From Blattamonas nauphoetae (Eukaryota > Preaxostyla > Oxymonadida): a stretch of 64,000 bases of DNA. The first letter of the stretch is position 1. The number at the start of each line of letters is the position of its first letter. Both the position numbers and the translations under genes were made by a program. Location of the stretch: contig JARBJD010000228.1 of assembly GCA_033064195.1 (NCBI GenBank), positions 57,048 to 121,047 of the forward strand, in the 5' to 3' direction. The notes below the pieces were generated by a model. It was not told where the DNA came from. It made no database searches and saw only the letters and a list, made by a program, of their open reading frames with translations. Positions 1 through 11,066 of the stretch are shown here, piece by piece.

Positions 1-171
1 CTTCAGCTCTCTGACGCTTTTCAGCCGTGAACATTGAAGAAGAGATATCCAAAATTGCTGATATTTCATCCAGACCAAACCGTTCTTTGTTTCACCACTT
101 TTTGATTACATCAGGCGAGAAAATGGTGAATATCCGAAGGATATCTTGTCCTGGAGAGCGTTGTGAGAGAT

Positions 172-890
172 TTATTGTTCGATGGAGGTTGCGTTATCAT
201 CGGCATGAATTTTGGATCTGGTGGAATCAAGAGCTTGAATGAACGAATTGATGGTGAGAGCATGTGATTGGATTGTCTTTTGAAGGAGATTCAATGGTTG
301 TAGTTTGAAACCCAAGATATGGGAACAGAATAAAAAGTCTTTTGTTCGAAGCCGATTCAGAATCCCATTAGCGGTCGGATGGGAATCTTTGATCGAAGAC
401 AACACTTTGTCAATGGATGACAAAGATTGAATGATTGACTGTCTAGAAGATTCGAGAGCTGAGATTTGATATAAAGTTTTGCTTTGTGAAAGTGTGATAG
501 TTGACCATCTTTTGCAGTGTATGAGGTGGCCAGAGCAACACGATGAGGACAACAATGGGTGGCCACCGCATTCGACAGGTCATTTTTCAACGAGGCGAGG
601 GTTCCAGAGTGGTGTCCTCTCATATTTGAGGCACCATCCGTTGCATCCCCAATGCTATTTATAGGGTTGATACAGAATGATGTGAGGATATCCACAACTT
701 TCATTTTGATGTTTTCCCCAGAACACCCATCTGGCCCCATCTCACGAACTCCAAGATAGGAATGTGTTTTCGTCTGGGAGTGCCCAAGGAGCAGGGTAGA
801 TGATGCTGTGAGACAAGATTGATTCAAAGAATGGAAAACGATGTTACTAAAGAAAAATGAGTTCAGGAAACACTTCATCCATTCTTCCAA
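172..890 (-). pseudogene. hAT-type (ZNF862/TTF-like) transposase fragment, frameshifted
   Basis: Two overlapping minus-strand frames (890 down to about 480, then about 480 down to 172) read as the middle of a hAT-superfamily transposase. The first frame has the typical segment with GDATDGASNMRG, followed by a Leu/Lys stretch and THCCPHRVALA, the family's catalytic-core pattern (TDGAS ... HC.aHR.aLA). The second frame continues with a helical stretch (KDFLFCSHILGFKLQPLNLL) that matches the later hAT core. The change of frame lies near 470-480, so this is a relic. No terminal inverted repeats were found, and the C-terminal dimerisation domain is absent here. A separate hAT C-terminal piece lies at 55869-56312 but cannot be tied to this copy. 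Confidence is good for the family and low for the boundaries. Confidence 0.7.
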
Positions 891-1859
891 AGAATTATTG
901 AGTGCAGGGATTTCTAGCCTTGGACAGAGATACCTTAGAGAAGAGAGGATGCAGAATGAGGGTTCATTTTTTGAGGATTACATGTTCTTCGGACGAAATG
1001 AATACCTCAGTTCATTCTTAGTCCCTTGAAAGGTCCATCGTTGTGATTAGTTGCCTTTGTTTTCTTTCTTAGTCTTATCCTGTTTCATGTGTGCAACGGC
1101 CTTGTCCAGTCGTTTCGATTTCCGAATCTCGAGTATCGCTTGTAGTTCTAAAAAATGGAGGGCACGTGTTCGGATGGTAGGTCTAAGTTCGGATGGTAGG
1201 TTTTTTCTTCTTCTCACGCGTCCATTCAGGGGCTAAAATGCGGAACTATCATCAGGATAAGCAAAATACAATAATACACATTGTGGAAAAATTGCAGACT
1301 TCTCCGATCTTAACCCAATGGATGAAAAGAAGGATCTTGATGCAAACAAAGATAATCGGAACGGGGATCGTTTCTCTCATGTCCTTTCTGAGTTGGATGA
1401 AGATGCAATATGGTAAACAGAGAAACCCCATCTATTTTGGAGACGTTTGACATAATTCTTTCTTCCAATGGATTCGATTTCGTCACTTACAAAATCCATC
1501 GTTTCTACCTTGAATGCAACTCATTTATCTCAAATCTGGAAGATTCTCACTTTAGTAAAGATTGGATGGCTTCAAATCAGAATCAAGGAGAAATGATATC
1601 GAACGAAAAACCTACAGAAACGGACGATCGGATCGTACCAGACAACACTGGACAACAAAACATTGAGACGGAACCAGTCCCTGTGAGCATGATCGGCATC
1701 CCATCCGGTTCGTGACTCTCCTTAGTTGAAAATACGTGCTTCTCATTCTGCCATCTAGATCTCACCGTCAATCAGTCCCCGCTATCGACCTATCTCCCTC
1801 TGGACTTAGTCGAGTGCCACTATCTGACTGGTCAAACTCAGGTCTTTGGACCAGCCTGT
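891..1859. other. No gene recognised
   Basis: Only short uncorrelated open frames occur. The longest, at 1410-1715 on the plus strand, has no recognisable domain. The stretch lies between two transposase relics and is probably old transposon or intergenic DNA. Confidence 0.5.
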
Positions 1860-3232
1860 TTAGCTCGTATTCTTGATTCGTGTCGAAAGAGAGAAGAGAC
1901 TGAATTGTTTGGATGAAACGTACATTTCGAGAGGTAGAATGCGTTTTAGAGATGCGTGCATCCCATCCACGGGTGAAGTCGTGGTTTTGCCTAAATGGGG
2001 AAACTGGTTAATGAAACAAGGAAAAAAGAATTCCGCCAGTTGAAACAATTGGCGTTGGAGGGAGGCGATCAGGTCAGCCCAATTTTCGCCATCGTCGAGG
2101 TGATTTTGAATAAAAGTCTGTTTTGAGTCCTCGAATTGCTCTGAAGAAATTGTGGATAGGAGGCATTTCCATTGTTCGTCGAAAAAATGGATCTTGTCTT
2201 CTTTCTTGTCCATGTCTTGAACGTTCGTCCGCAGACGAGCCTCGATATTGCGCTTGATGTGCCAGAGACAACGTAGATGTTTGACACGAGGTAGTGTATT
2301 CCTGATTGCAGTACTTTCTGCTTTCGACGAATCTGTTACCGTCACTTTCGTGTTGAATAGTCCATTTGTGTGGACAATTAGTTGGCGGAGAATCCATTTA
2401 CAATCAGCGACTGTTTCTGATTGAAGAAACCCATAGTACAGAGAATAGAATATTCCAACCGAGTGTGTGCCGATTGTATGGATCAGATTATATCCAAGTT
2501 TATTGGTAGAGTATGTGCATTCATAATTAGAACAGTGGGGAATTGCGAATAGAGTTGTAAAGATGCCTCAGAATATACCAACAACGAAGAGACCGTCGCA
2601 TCTTCATCCAAACGACTATCGAGCATATTCACTTTCTTTGAGATAAAGTCAAGAATATTTTGGAATGAGTCGTCGTCATCTTGGGCAAGTCTGTAGGCCG
2701 ACCTGAAATAATAAATGTCTCCAATTTGTGCTTTCGATCCTGAATCTTCCTTGAGTCGCTGTAAGACCTTTCCAGACGCCACTCCAACATCAAAATGACG
2801 AATTGCTTCGTCTTCGTCATGCTTTAACATTCTAATACGTGGTTCTGTCAATAGTTCATTTTTCGAGTGATTGTGATCGATCTGATTCCAACGGAGTATC
2901 CTTTTTTGTTTTTTTGAGTAACTGCAATTGAGTGCACGTTTGCATCCCAAATCACGAGTATTCGTAATTTAACGTTCCCCAGTTGTTGAAGATGGTGGTG
3001 TTGGATGTGAAATACAGACATATTTAGCATCTTTGAGTTGGTGATATGTCTGTCTGACGAACTTCATTCCACATTGACGAGATCTGTCAGAAACGAAAGA
3101 ATCGAGTTCGATAAAAAGTGTCAAAATATAGATTTTGTTTTCATTCCTACATGGAGAGCTTTTGCTCAGCAGGAGATGGAGGAGAAAACATATGAAACGG
3201 ATTGGAGACGAATTGTGAGTGGATCTCCACAC
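1860..3232 (-). pseudogene. MULE (Mutator-like) transposase relic
   Basis: Reads on the minus strand from about 3232 to 1860. The N-terminal part has Cys and His residues of a FAR1/FLYWCH-like zinc-binding region (FVSDRSRQCGMKF, then CKRALNCSYS and IDHNHS). The core contains NYECTYSTNKLGYNLIHTIG, a run with GFLQSETVADCKWILRQL, then VTDSSKAES and VKHLRCLWHIKRNIEARL. These match the MULE pattern of a DGTY..N.., a TD..A...A and a C.WH...N. The C-terminal part holds SPVDGMHASLKRILP. An in-frame TAA lies at about 2969 and a frameshift at about 2535-2545, so the gene is inactive. No long MULE terminal repeats were identified. Family confidence is high, element ends unknown. Confidence 0.75.
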
Positions 3233-5470
3233 TTACCTGATTCTGGTGCAAAAAAAGAAGAAAATGAAATGTGAACTGGAGAAAATACTTCAGAGATGTC
3301 AAAAATGGAGGAAGCTCAAAAAAACAAAAAAAGTCAACATAGGAAGGAATGCGTTGGGTGTCGAAGTGAATGGGGATACAATTGTCCACCATGGATGAGT
3401 TGGTCGATACATCTTTGGATGCGATTGAGAGAGAAATGGGTAGATATACATGAGATTTGATGAATAATCCTTTGGAAAAGCAAGCGTCCATTTCTCCAAA
3501 CTTTCTTTTCGATATAATTTGAGCTGGAAACAGAAGAAGACGATAGAACGATCACGATATCGGACAAGAGCATTGGAAATTATGGAATTGAAGGTACTTT
3601 CAGTTGACAAATCATAAAACTGGTGATTAATCGTGAAAAGATTGGAGGAATGATGAAAGTGAACAATGAGTGAGTGAAATGAATTGACTCGCATTCTCTC
3701 GTGAGATCCTTCTCAATTTCCACAAAAATACTTCAACCTGTATCCTGCCGGTAGTGACTTCCTCTCGAGTAATATAGTCTGGATTTAACTCCTATTTTTC
3801 ATGGACTTCGTCCACTGAAAGAGCACAAAATGGAAAAACCATAGCTAGAATTGAAGAGAAAGGTTACAATACTTGAACCAGCATGACATTCCGTTTCCAT
3901 GGGCTAATATCACATATGAGTCCAATTATGTGAGCAGTAAATCACAAATTCAGTCTCCCTGAAAAGGCAAGAAAAGTAGTCAACTAGGAAGAAGAGGAAC
4001 ATACGCATGATGGAGGTGATGTGCGTTGGGATGATAGTCACAGAGGTCCACTCGGTTCGACACTGGAAGATTGATGAAAGTATGTTCTCTCCTCATTGTA
4101 TTCATCACAACCCAATTCTACATCACTCCATATAGTTTGTATGTCCAGTTTCGGAGAACGATTCCTCCGGAAATCTCGCGATATTAGTTTCGAAGGATGG
4201 GGTTCTCGGTGTCCAATGCGGGAGCGAGGACAAATCCACCGCGACCACGTCGATACTGGCGTCAGAGGTAGTGGATAAGGTTCACCGAAGACAAAGATGC
4301 TCAATTTGTAGATTGGATGACTATTCACACATCTCCTACAAGAGAACTCCACGTTTTGATAAGTTTGATCGTCTTTCAGATTTTCCATTCATGATAGGTT
4401 GAATCTATCAGCGTTGAAGAACTCAGGATTTCTTGACAAACCAGCTGTCGGTCTTGTCGCTCTGGAAGAGGATATGGGGATTCGGAAGAATAGTGTGACC
4501 CGATTTCGTTCTCAACAAGAGGGAGTATCTCAGATTTCGAAAGTGTACCATCTTAGAATACTGGTTGAGGACACTCATCTTAACCTCTCGTACAAGACTT
4601 TCTCGAAACGAACACCAGTCGTATCACAGTCACAGGCGAGATGGGGCATTTTTCGGGCAAAGCACAAGGGCTCAGATAATATTTGACGACTCTTTGGGGA
4701 GAGTGAGGACAAAGAAGAATCTGACGCATTGATGAGCTGGAACCGAGCTTTTACAGATTCAATCGAACAGAAACAATTTTTCAAACAACAGGTGACGACA
4801 CTCCAGAGGAACAATGTGGAGAGGTCATTCATTCTCTCCGGGACCATCTACTCCGAGGGTGATAACTCCGGAGATCTTCAGGTACTTGGATTCTCTCTGG
4901 GCAGTCGTGTGGGCTACTGATCCTCGGTCGTCTTCGGAAAATGGACCAAGACAACCCTTTCCACTTGAAACGAGTATAAATCATCGGGAGGCACGAGAGG
5001 AAGCCCTTACAAATACAACCCACCTCCTCCCATATTCTCAATGGGAGGAGGGCGAGGAGAATGAACTGAAGGAATTAATGACTGATTATCCAGATTCAAG
5101 TTCGACACCGATACAGTCTCGAAAGTTCATGATGACAAAGGCAAAACTCGCCTCAACAGGTCGTGACATCAACTGGAAGTCAATTCTTTTCATTCAGTCA
5201 AACTAGTGGTCGTCTCTGACCGTAAATCGGACACAGACGAGGAATTATCAAGTCCTCGTAATTCACCCTGACATTTCCTAACATGGAACAATCTCATGCC
5301 GCTCCGAATGAACAGTCTTCTAAGGTTGAGACATCTTTGGAGGTGTTTGAGGATAAAGAACAATGAAACACTGTAATGATGGAAAAAAACTAATAGGCTG
5401 TACGAGAGTCTTTAGGCGACCATGGGATTGATCTCCCTAAATGAGCACCAGTGATGTGCCAGCGACCCAG
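3233..5470. other. No intact gene; probable decayed transposon or intergenic DNA
   Basis: Several frames of 90-130 codons exist on both strands (for example minus 3299-3694, plus 4399-4686 and plus 4814-5206). None shows a recognisable domain or joins to a neighbour through a convincing intron. Base use differs from the gene-dense core. I could not assign any function. Confidence 0.4.
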
Positions 5471-5542
5471 GTTGAAGGCCGTGGTTTGGTTTAAAAAGGA
5501 TTTCCTTCCACTCAATCCTTCACCAAACCAGGGGCCTTCAAC
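5471..5542. repeat. 72-nt near-perfect hairpin
   Basis: The left arm starts GTTGAAGGCC, then GGTTTGGT and AAGGATT. The right arm reads AATCCTT, then ACCAAACC and GGCCTTCAAC. The three paired blocks are separated by mismatches of a few bases, around a loop of about 10 nt. No coding frame or recognised RNA family accompanies it. It could be a foldback MITE, a terminator-like structure or a fragment of a larger inverted repeat. Confidence 0.75.
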
Positions 5543-6719
5543 ACTGAGTGTTGAACAGGATCTAGATGGAAACAAGAGAGTCAAAGAGTGAAGAAAAGAA
5601 GAGGAGAATCTCTTGGGTCTCTCTTTCAGAGCTGCTGCTCTTAATTCAACGACAAAAGGTCGTGATCCCGAAGGGCTGGTACGAACTGGTGAGGGGTTCT
5701 GAAAAGAAAAACATGAGTTTTTTCTCGAATATTCTTCGATCAAACTCACACAAAAGAATAGCTAAAACTTGCCCACGTACTCCTTCTCGGCGAAAAAAGG
5801 GTTTTTTTCACATATCCCCAGATCCCCACAATTCATCGTTGAAATTTGTTCAAAAAAATACTTTTCACCTAGAAAACGATTCTCCCAAAAAAATCATAAA
5901 AAAAGGTGCACAGGTGGAGAAAACTTCTCATTTCATTGTCATCAGCTCCAAATATAAAACCCAGAACGGAGCGAGTGATCCTCAGAAATGCACCTAATGT
6001 GATTGACAGATTCCTAAAAACCATCTGTCATTAACAGAAAGTCAAAGAGAAGAGGTGAGGAGAGATGCTGATAAAACGATAAGGGGAATCATTTTTGATG
6101 AGTCATTATCGTGAATGACGATCCTCTTTTGCGATGGTTTCTTCGCTTTTTCAGCGATTCTTTTGTAGCAGACTCCCGTTTCGGGGGCCTTGGCTCGGTC
6201 CGACGTTTTTCACTTGATAGTCTTATTCTTGAATGGGATAAATGGAGAAAAAATGTAAGAGGTGAAAAAAGTTGTTGGAAAATCGAAAGATCTATTTTAA
6301 AAAAAGTGTCACTATTTTCTAAGTAAACATTAAGTCACGACGTCATCTTCGCAATTTTCCCACAATTCTCCTGAAGAAGGTTCTTTCTTCTCTCTTCTCC
6401 TTCCAGCGACATAGGCGCAGCTCGAATCAAATCGATCAGGAATACAGGTCGAAAACAGCCAACCAATCCAACCAGAACCAAACGTCACAACAACCCTCGA
6501 GGTCGCACCAATCTGCAGAAAGGCTTGCCGATTCTGTGGCAATTGGCTTGGGTCCGAATGTCCTGCCTGTCCTGTCCTTTAGGACAGCCAAAAAGAGGAG
6601 GACAATTTGGATAAAAATGTCGATGACTAGAATTGAACTAGTGACTTTCTTCGAGTGAGAGGAAAAACCAGAAATGAAAAATAAGGAAAGATCCGTGACA
6701 ATAATGCATATTTTCTGTT
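5543..6719. other. No gene recognised; GGACA-rich repeat fragment near the right end
   Basis: The plus frame at 5566-5997 (143 codons) is Lys/Ser-rich and matches nothing I know. At about 6558-6600 there is a cluster of TGTCCT and AGGACA words resembling the small inverted-repeat element at 10899-11066 and the hairpin at 13493-13519. This suggests dispersed copies of one repeat family. Confidence 0.4.
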
Positions 6720-6746
6720 TTAGAATCTAGGCATGGGCACCAGTCA
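6720..6746. repeat. Left target duplication and terminal inverted repeat of the hAT-type element
   Basis: TTAGAATC (6720-6727) is followed directly by TAGGCATGGGCACCAGTCA. The mirror-image pair is at 10811-10837. Confidence 0.85.
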
Positions 6747-7019
6747 CCTGACTCAAAAATTTCGGACCGACTCAATTTGGCCCTTTTTTTGAAGTCCAGG
6801 GAGAGAAATCGTGATATGGTCGTCTCTCGTGCGCCCAAAGTGATCATTATGTTTGAATCATGTTAAAAATTGGGTTAAATGGGTATCTGATCATTCACCC
6901 GATGTGTGAGTTGATCAACCCATAATTCGTACTTATCACATTGGGAGATGAGAAAGAAGAGACTTACTGTGATGACAACCACTCACCCACAAAAGAAGAA
7001 TCCATTAAAACTGATTTTT

Positions 7020-9790
7020 ACAAGAAGTGAATAGTCTCAGACGCAGAAATCGCTGTCGATGTGTTCGAACGAGGTTCTGTTGCTTTTAAGCAGCGTAAAG
7101 ATGACCTTGCCTGCTTCCAACGAGAGATGACGCGATTCTGTGGCTGACGTGTGAAATGAGAAGTCTGATATTGGACCAAAATTGAGAGAGGGGAAGAAAG
7201 GAGGGAGATCGAATGGTGGTTGGGTGGGACATTCAGGGACAGAGAACGAGTATGGATCATTCGGTTCGACGATCCCAAAGAGTTTGGTGAAGGGAAGCAG
7301 CCCGACAGGCATCATTGTTGCGATCAGTCGGAAGGAGTCTTCAATGAGGTCGCACCCGTCGACTGCTCTTCCTCCATCATCATCTGCCGAGCCGCCTTCT
7401 TCGCCTTCTCTTTGTCTTCGAACGGCGAGGCGGTGTTGGAGAGTGTGGGCGATGGTGTGCACGACGATTGGTTGTTCGAGTCGGTTTCGTGTTCGTCAGC
7501 ATTTGTAAGCAGATCTGCACTGGTTGAGGTGTTCTCTGCATCTTCTTGGGGAGCAAGAATTGGTTTGGGTTTCTTGATCTGCTCCTCTTCTTGTGTCGTG
7601 ACGGATGTTGAGTCTGCTTGTTTTTTCATGCTGAGCAGCTCCTTTCTTTTCCTTCTCTTTTTTCTTCTCTTTCTTTTCCTTCTGGATGATGAATTCATCA
7701 AAATTGATTCCCTGCTCTCTCAGCTCTTCATATCGCCCCTGTCCAATGATCTTTCCATCCTTCAACGTCACCACCTTGTCCGCTCTGTCCAAAAATTGGA
7801 TCTGATTCGTCATCAGCACAACACTCTTTCCTTTCAGTCTTCCCAAAATGCATTCGTCCATCTGCATCCGCCCAACATGCGCGTCGACAGCCGAGAGCGG
7901 GTCGTCCATCTCGACAATGTCTCTGTCCGAGTACATCGCACGCGCAAGCTGGATACGTGCCTTCTGCCCTCCACTCAGGTTCACCCCCATCTCCCCAATC
8001 ACCGTCTCGTCCCCAGCCGCATATACTTTGAAGTCCGGTTCCAGCGCACATATACGAACTGTCTCCCAATACTTCTCTTTGTCGAACGCAGCGTTGAACG
8101 TGATGTTCCCTCGAACTGTGTTGTTGTTGATCCACGCAATCTGAGGGCAGAACGCGATTGACCCTCTCACGCACACTGTTCCGTTCACGTGCTCCACATC
8201 CCCAACAATCGCTGCTCCAAACGACGACTTCCCACTCCCAACTTCTCCCACAATCATCGTCAGCGACCCTTTCCGGATCGAGATGTTCATCTCCTGTAGT
8301 GTCGGCCCGTCTCCACTGCTCGCTGTGCTCATCGCGGTTGGCGTCCGAGGTGGTGTTGGTGTCATCGTCGGCGTCGCTGGAGGGTTGATCGTGTTCGACG
8401 CCGCTTCGTCCTCGTTGAATTCTCCATCCATCGCGTCCTCGTTGTTCGCTGCCATTTTGAATACTCCCTCGCTTCCCTTTGTGAACGGTTCCGTCGATGG
8501 AGTGACTGAAGAGTGTTGGTATTCTGGATGCACAGGCGACGAAGGGGCGTCTGTAGTCTCGTGCCCGAATCCAGAAGTAGTGTTTGTCTGTGCTCGCAAC
8601 GCTGCTGCTGCCTTCGCTCCTTCAATCTCCACCGCAATCGACGGATTGCGAAGTCGTGTCTCCGCGCTGTCCTCAACTTCCTCCATCTCGGGAAGGTACA
8701 GAAACTGCGCCAGACGCTTCAGGCTGACGTTCATCATCATCGCGGCTTCCATGTCCATCGGAAGCATCGTCGTCCGCATCGTCTTTCTCCCGCGAACAGT
8801 GCTGTTGTTGATCCACGCAATCTGATGGCAGAACGCAATTGACCCTCTCACGCAGACTCTTCGGTTCACACGTTCCACATCCCCAGTGATTGCAGCTGCC
8901 AGCGACGACTTCCCACTTCCGACACCTCCCACAACCATCGACAGTGAGCCAGTTGGGATTTGGAGGCACACGTTGGTCAGCACAGAGACACGAGGTTTCT
9001 TGGACGAGGGAGAGGGCGAGGAGGAGAGAGTGCATGAAGCCGGAACTGGAGGAGAGTTCGACGCAAATGGTGACAACATCAACGCGTGCTGTCGCTTGGT
9101 CCAGCCCAGCCGCCATAAACGCCACCACAACTCGCATTCCCTGTAGTGTCTCGTTCATCGTCTTGTTGAACTCGTCGTTAGTCCCGAGGTACTTCTGCAT
9201 CGCCACTCCCATCATCATCGTCGCCACCATCGACACTGGCATCAGCACCAGCCACACAGCAATCGAGATCAGATCTGACTGTAATGATCCCCCACATTCC
9301 GCGTATCGGCCGTCACATCCGTCCCAATCACAACCAATTTCGCATTCACCATCTCTTCTCGATCCGTCTCTCCCCAGATCAGTCGAGGTGTCACAGACGA
9401 CGAATCATACAAATACTAAAACGCGTCCACATTGATCGGCAGGAATGGCGATTGGTGGATCGAATCTTTCGCACTGCCTTGAAGTTAATCATGTTTCCTG
9501 AGTTCTTCAAAGATGAGTTGCTTCGCCCTTTGTGTTTGTCTTCCTTTTCGAGAGAAGTGTGTCCGTGTTGTCGAAATATCGATTGCAAGATGTCTTCCGA
9601 CTTCTCTCTCCCCACTTTCACACTTGATTCTTGATTTGTTCCAACGACTTCATGTACGGGTCTCTTTCTTGATCGGAAGCCATCGCTGATTCATTCTTCA
9701 TCATATATTCGGTCCAAAGGTGGAGACTGAGATTGTGGCGTCCTTCGATCGGATTGCGGTCGAACACGGTTATGATCAGAATGTGAAGAT
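7020..9790 (-). pseudogene. ABCC (MRP)-type ABC transporter fragment with duplicated Walker A block
   Basis: On the minus strand, several frames together resemble the first half of an ABCC transporter. They show a first membrane-domain piece (NAKLVVIGTDVTADTRNVGD, then LVLMPVSMVATMMMGVAMQK and MNETLQGMRVVVAF), then nucleotide-binding domain 1. That domain has Walker A GEVGSGKSS, Q-loop FCPQIAW, signature LSGGQKARIQLARA, Walker B-like DIVEMDDP, the D-loop run SAVDAHVG and a switch region MTNQ where the usual His is Asn. Upstream lies a second, partial Walker A to Q-loop block (GGVGSGKSS ... FCHQIAW), separated by the normal pre-NBD linker (SLKRLAQFLYLPE). The nucleotide-binding part is one frame, 9130-7496. 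Membrane and linker parts need at least three frame changes, and the second half of the transporter is missing. It lies wholly inside the hAT-type element at 6728-10829, so it looks like a captured gene piece. Confidence 0.75.
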
Positions 9791-10473
9791 GTGGAATTGG
9801 AAGATTGGTGAAGGGACGGGGAGTAAATGAGTATGTGTCAAAGACGCTGCGAGGAGAGAAAGACGGGAGATGAAAAAGGAGAGAGAAGGATGAAAGAAAG
9901 ATGAACTAAAATGGTTCATCTGGGGAGAAACCGTGATGATCAAAGGTGAATCATAAAAGCAAAAATGTTTCACAAAATACATTTTCTTGTTGGTAAATGC
10001 GGAACTAGATCGATATGAGTAAAGATTTGGTCTTGATCATTGGAGGAGTTCAGCCACTCTCAATATTGGGTGAGATACGTTGACTAAGCAGAGAATAATG
10101 ATAATATTTTCATTCCCAAACATAGTTGAGCATACCTGTGATGGTTAAGGACGCAATACTGTCAGTTGTCCCCGTGGTGATTGTGTTCAGTGTTGATGAT
10201 CTGGAAGGAAGACTGGTGATATTCTGATAAGAAATAACAATGAAATAGGATCAACCGTTCATACAGAAGCACCCACCGATGGTGTTACCCTTATTTTTTC
10301 CATGGATCATAGGTGTGAGTGTGCGATTCCAGATGGTCAAAATCAGTTTCCTTTTGTCAAATAGCGAAAAAAAGTGAAAAAGAAGGAATTTCAAACCTGA
10401 TCAATTCACGCGCTGAGTATCAGTTGAAAAGGAGATCGGACAGTCCAGTCAGTCGGGTGACTATTTGCATGAT

Positions 10474-10495
10474 TGCATGGGCGGATCAGTGACTC
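10474..10495. repeat. Internal copy of the hAT end motif
   Basis: TGCATGGGCGGATCAGTGAC followed by TC repeats, in direct orientation, most of the left terminal sequence of the 6728-10829 element. It may mark the left end of a nested short copy (about 356 bp, ending at 10829) or an extra transposase-binding repeat. Confidence 0.4.
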
Positions 10496-10810
10496 AAAGT
10501 GACTCGCGACAAAAGTATGGGGTGACTCGATGTTATATGGCTAAATTCGTTTGATTTATCTGAAAATGAGTTTATCTCTCAAAAATAGTGTGAAATGTGA
10601 AAGAAATCCCAAGATAATTGATTGAAAGAGAAAGGAGATTGTGAACAAGTTTTTGAGAGGAAAAACCAGGATATTGAGGTGACGATCCTTTCTGTTGTAA
10701 TGTTCGATTGAAATAGGGGCGTTTTTGGTCTGGATTCCTCATATTATGGACTTAAGGGGATGAGTCACTGACTCGATTTTTTTGGGTGACTGGACTCGGT
10801 CATTTTTGAC

Positions 10811-10837
10811 TGACTGTTGCCCATGCCTATTAGAATC
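10811..10837. repeat. Right terminal inverted repeat and target duplication of the hAT-type element
   Basis: Read on the minus strand this end starts TAGGCATGGGCAACAGTCA. On the plus strand it is followed by TTAGAATC (10830-10837), identical to the octamer before the left end. Confidence 0.85.
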
Positions 10838-10898
10838 ATTTCAATACTGTCTTTTCACACTCTTTTGATGAAAAATGCAAAAATTGTCCAAAAGCAGT

Positions 10899-11066
10899 CG
10901 ATCAGCCCACCATAGGACAATCATAGGACAATCCTAAATCGGGCTCAAACCATAGGACATGAGAGGTATTCGACACCTTCACAATACTTGCGTCTCAATT
11001 TCACAATTAAATCGAGGGAGGACAATTGTCCTGTCCTGTCCTATCGTGTCCTATGGTGGCCCGATC
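10899..11066. repeat. Small inverted-repeat (MITE-like) element with GGACA words
   Basis: The left arm (from 10899) contains ACCATAGGACAATCATAGGACA. The inverted right arm (to 11066) contains ACCATAGGACACGATAGGACA, both preceded by a GATC-GSCC-like start. Arms of about 30 bp enclose roughly 100 bp of non-coding sequence. Related GGACA-rich pieces occur at about 6558-6600 and 13493-13519. No target duplication could be fixed. Confidence 0.55.

Larger units (their letters stand above)
6728..10829. mobile_element. hAT-type DNA transposon, 4.1 kb, carrying a host ABCC gene piece
   Basis: The ends are inverted copies of TAGGCATGGGCAMCAGTCA, 18 of 19 positions identical. They are flanked by a perfect 8-bp direct duplication, TTAGAATC, at 6720-6727 and 10830-10837. 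Eight-base duplications and short GGGCA-type terminal repeats are hallmarks of the hAT superfamily. Subterminal GACTC/AGTCA words recur near both ends, as expected for transposase binding sites. No transposase frame lies inside, so the element must have been moved by enzyme from elsewhere. The interior is dominated by a broken ABC-transporter (ABCC) segment on the minus strand, leaving 9.8-10.4 kb without a gene. The perfect duplication argues for a fairly recent insertion. A second, internal copy of the left-end motif near 10474 hints at nesting. Confidence 0.8.

Noticed and set aside
7220-8161. A 313-codon plus-strand frame opposite the ABCC segment
   Set aside because: It is the antisense shadow of the clear ABCC nucleotide-binding domain and encodes no domain itself.
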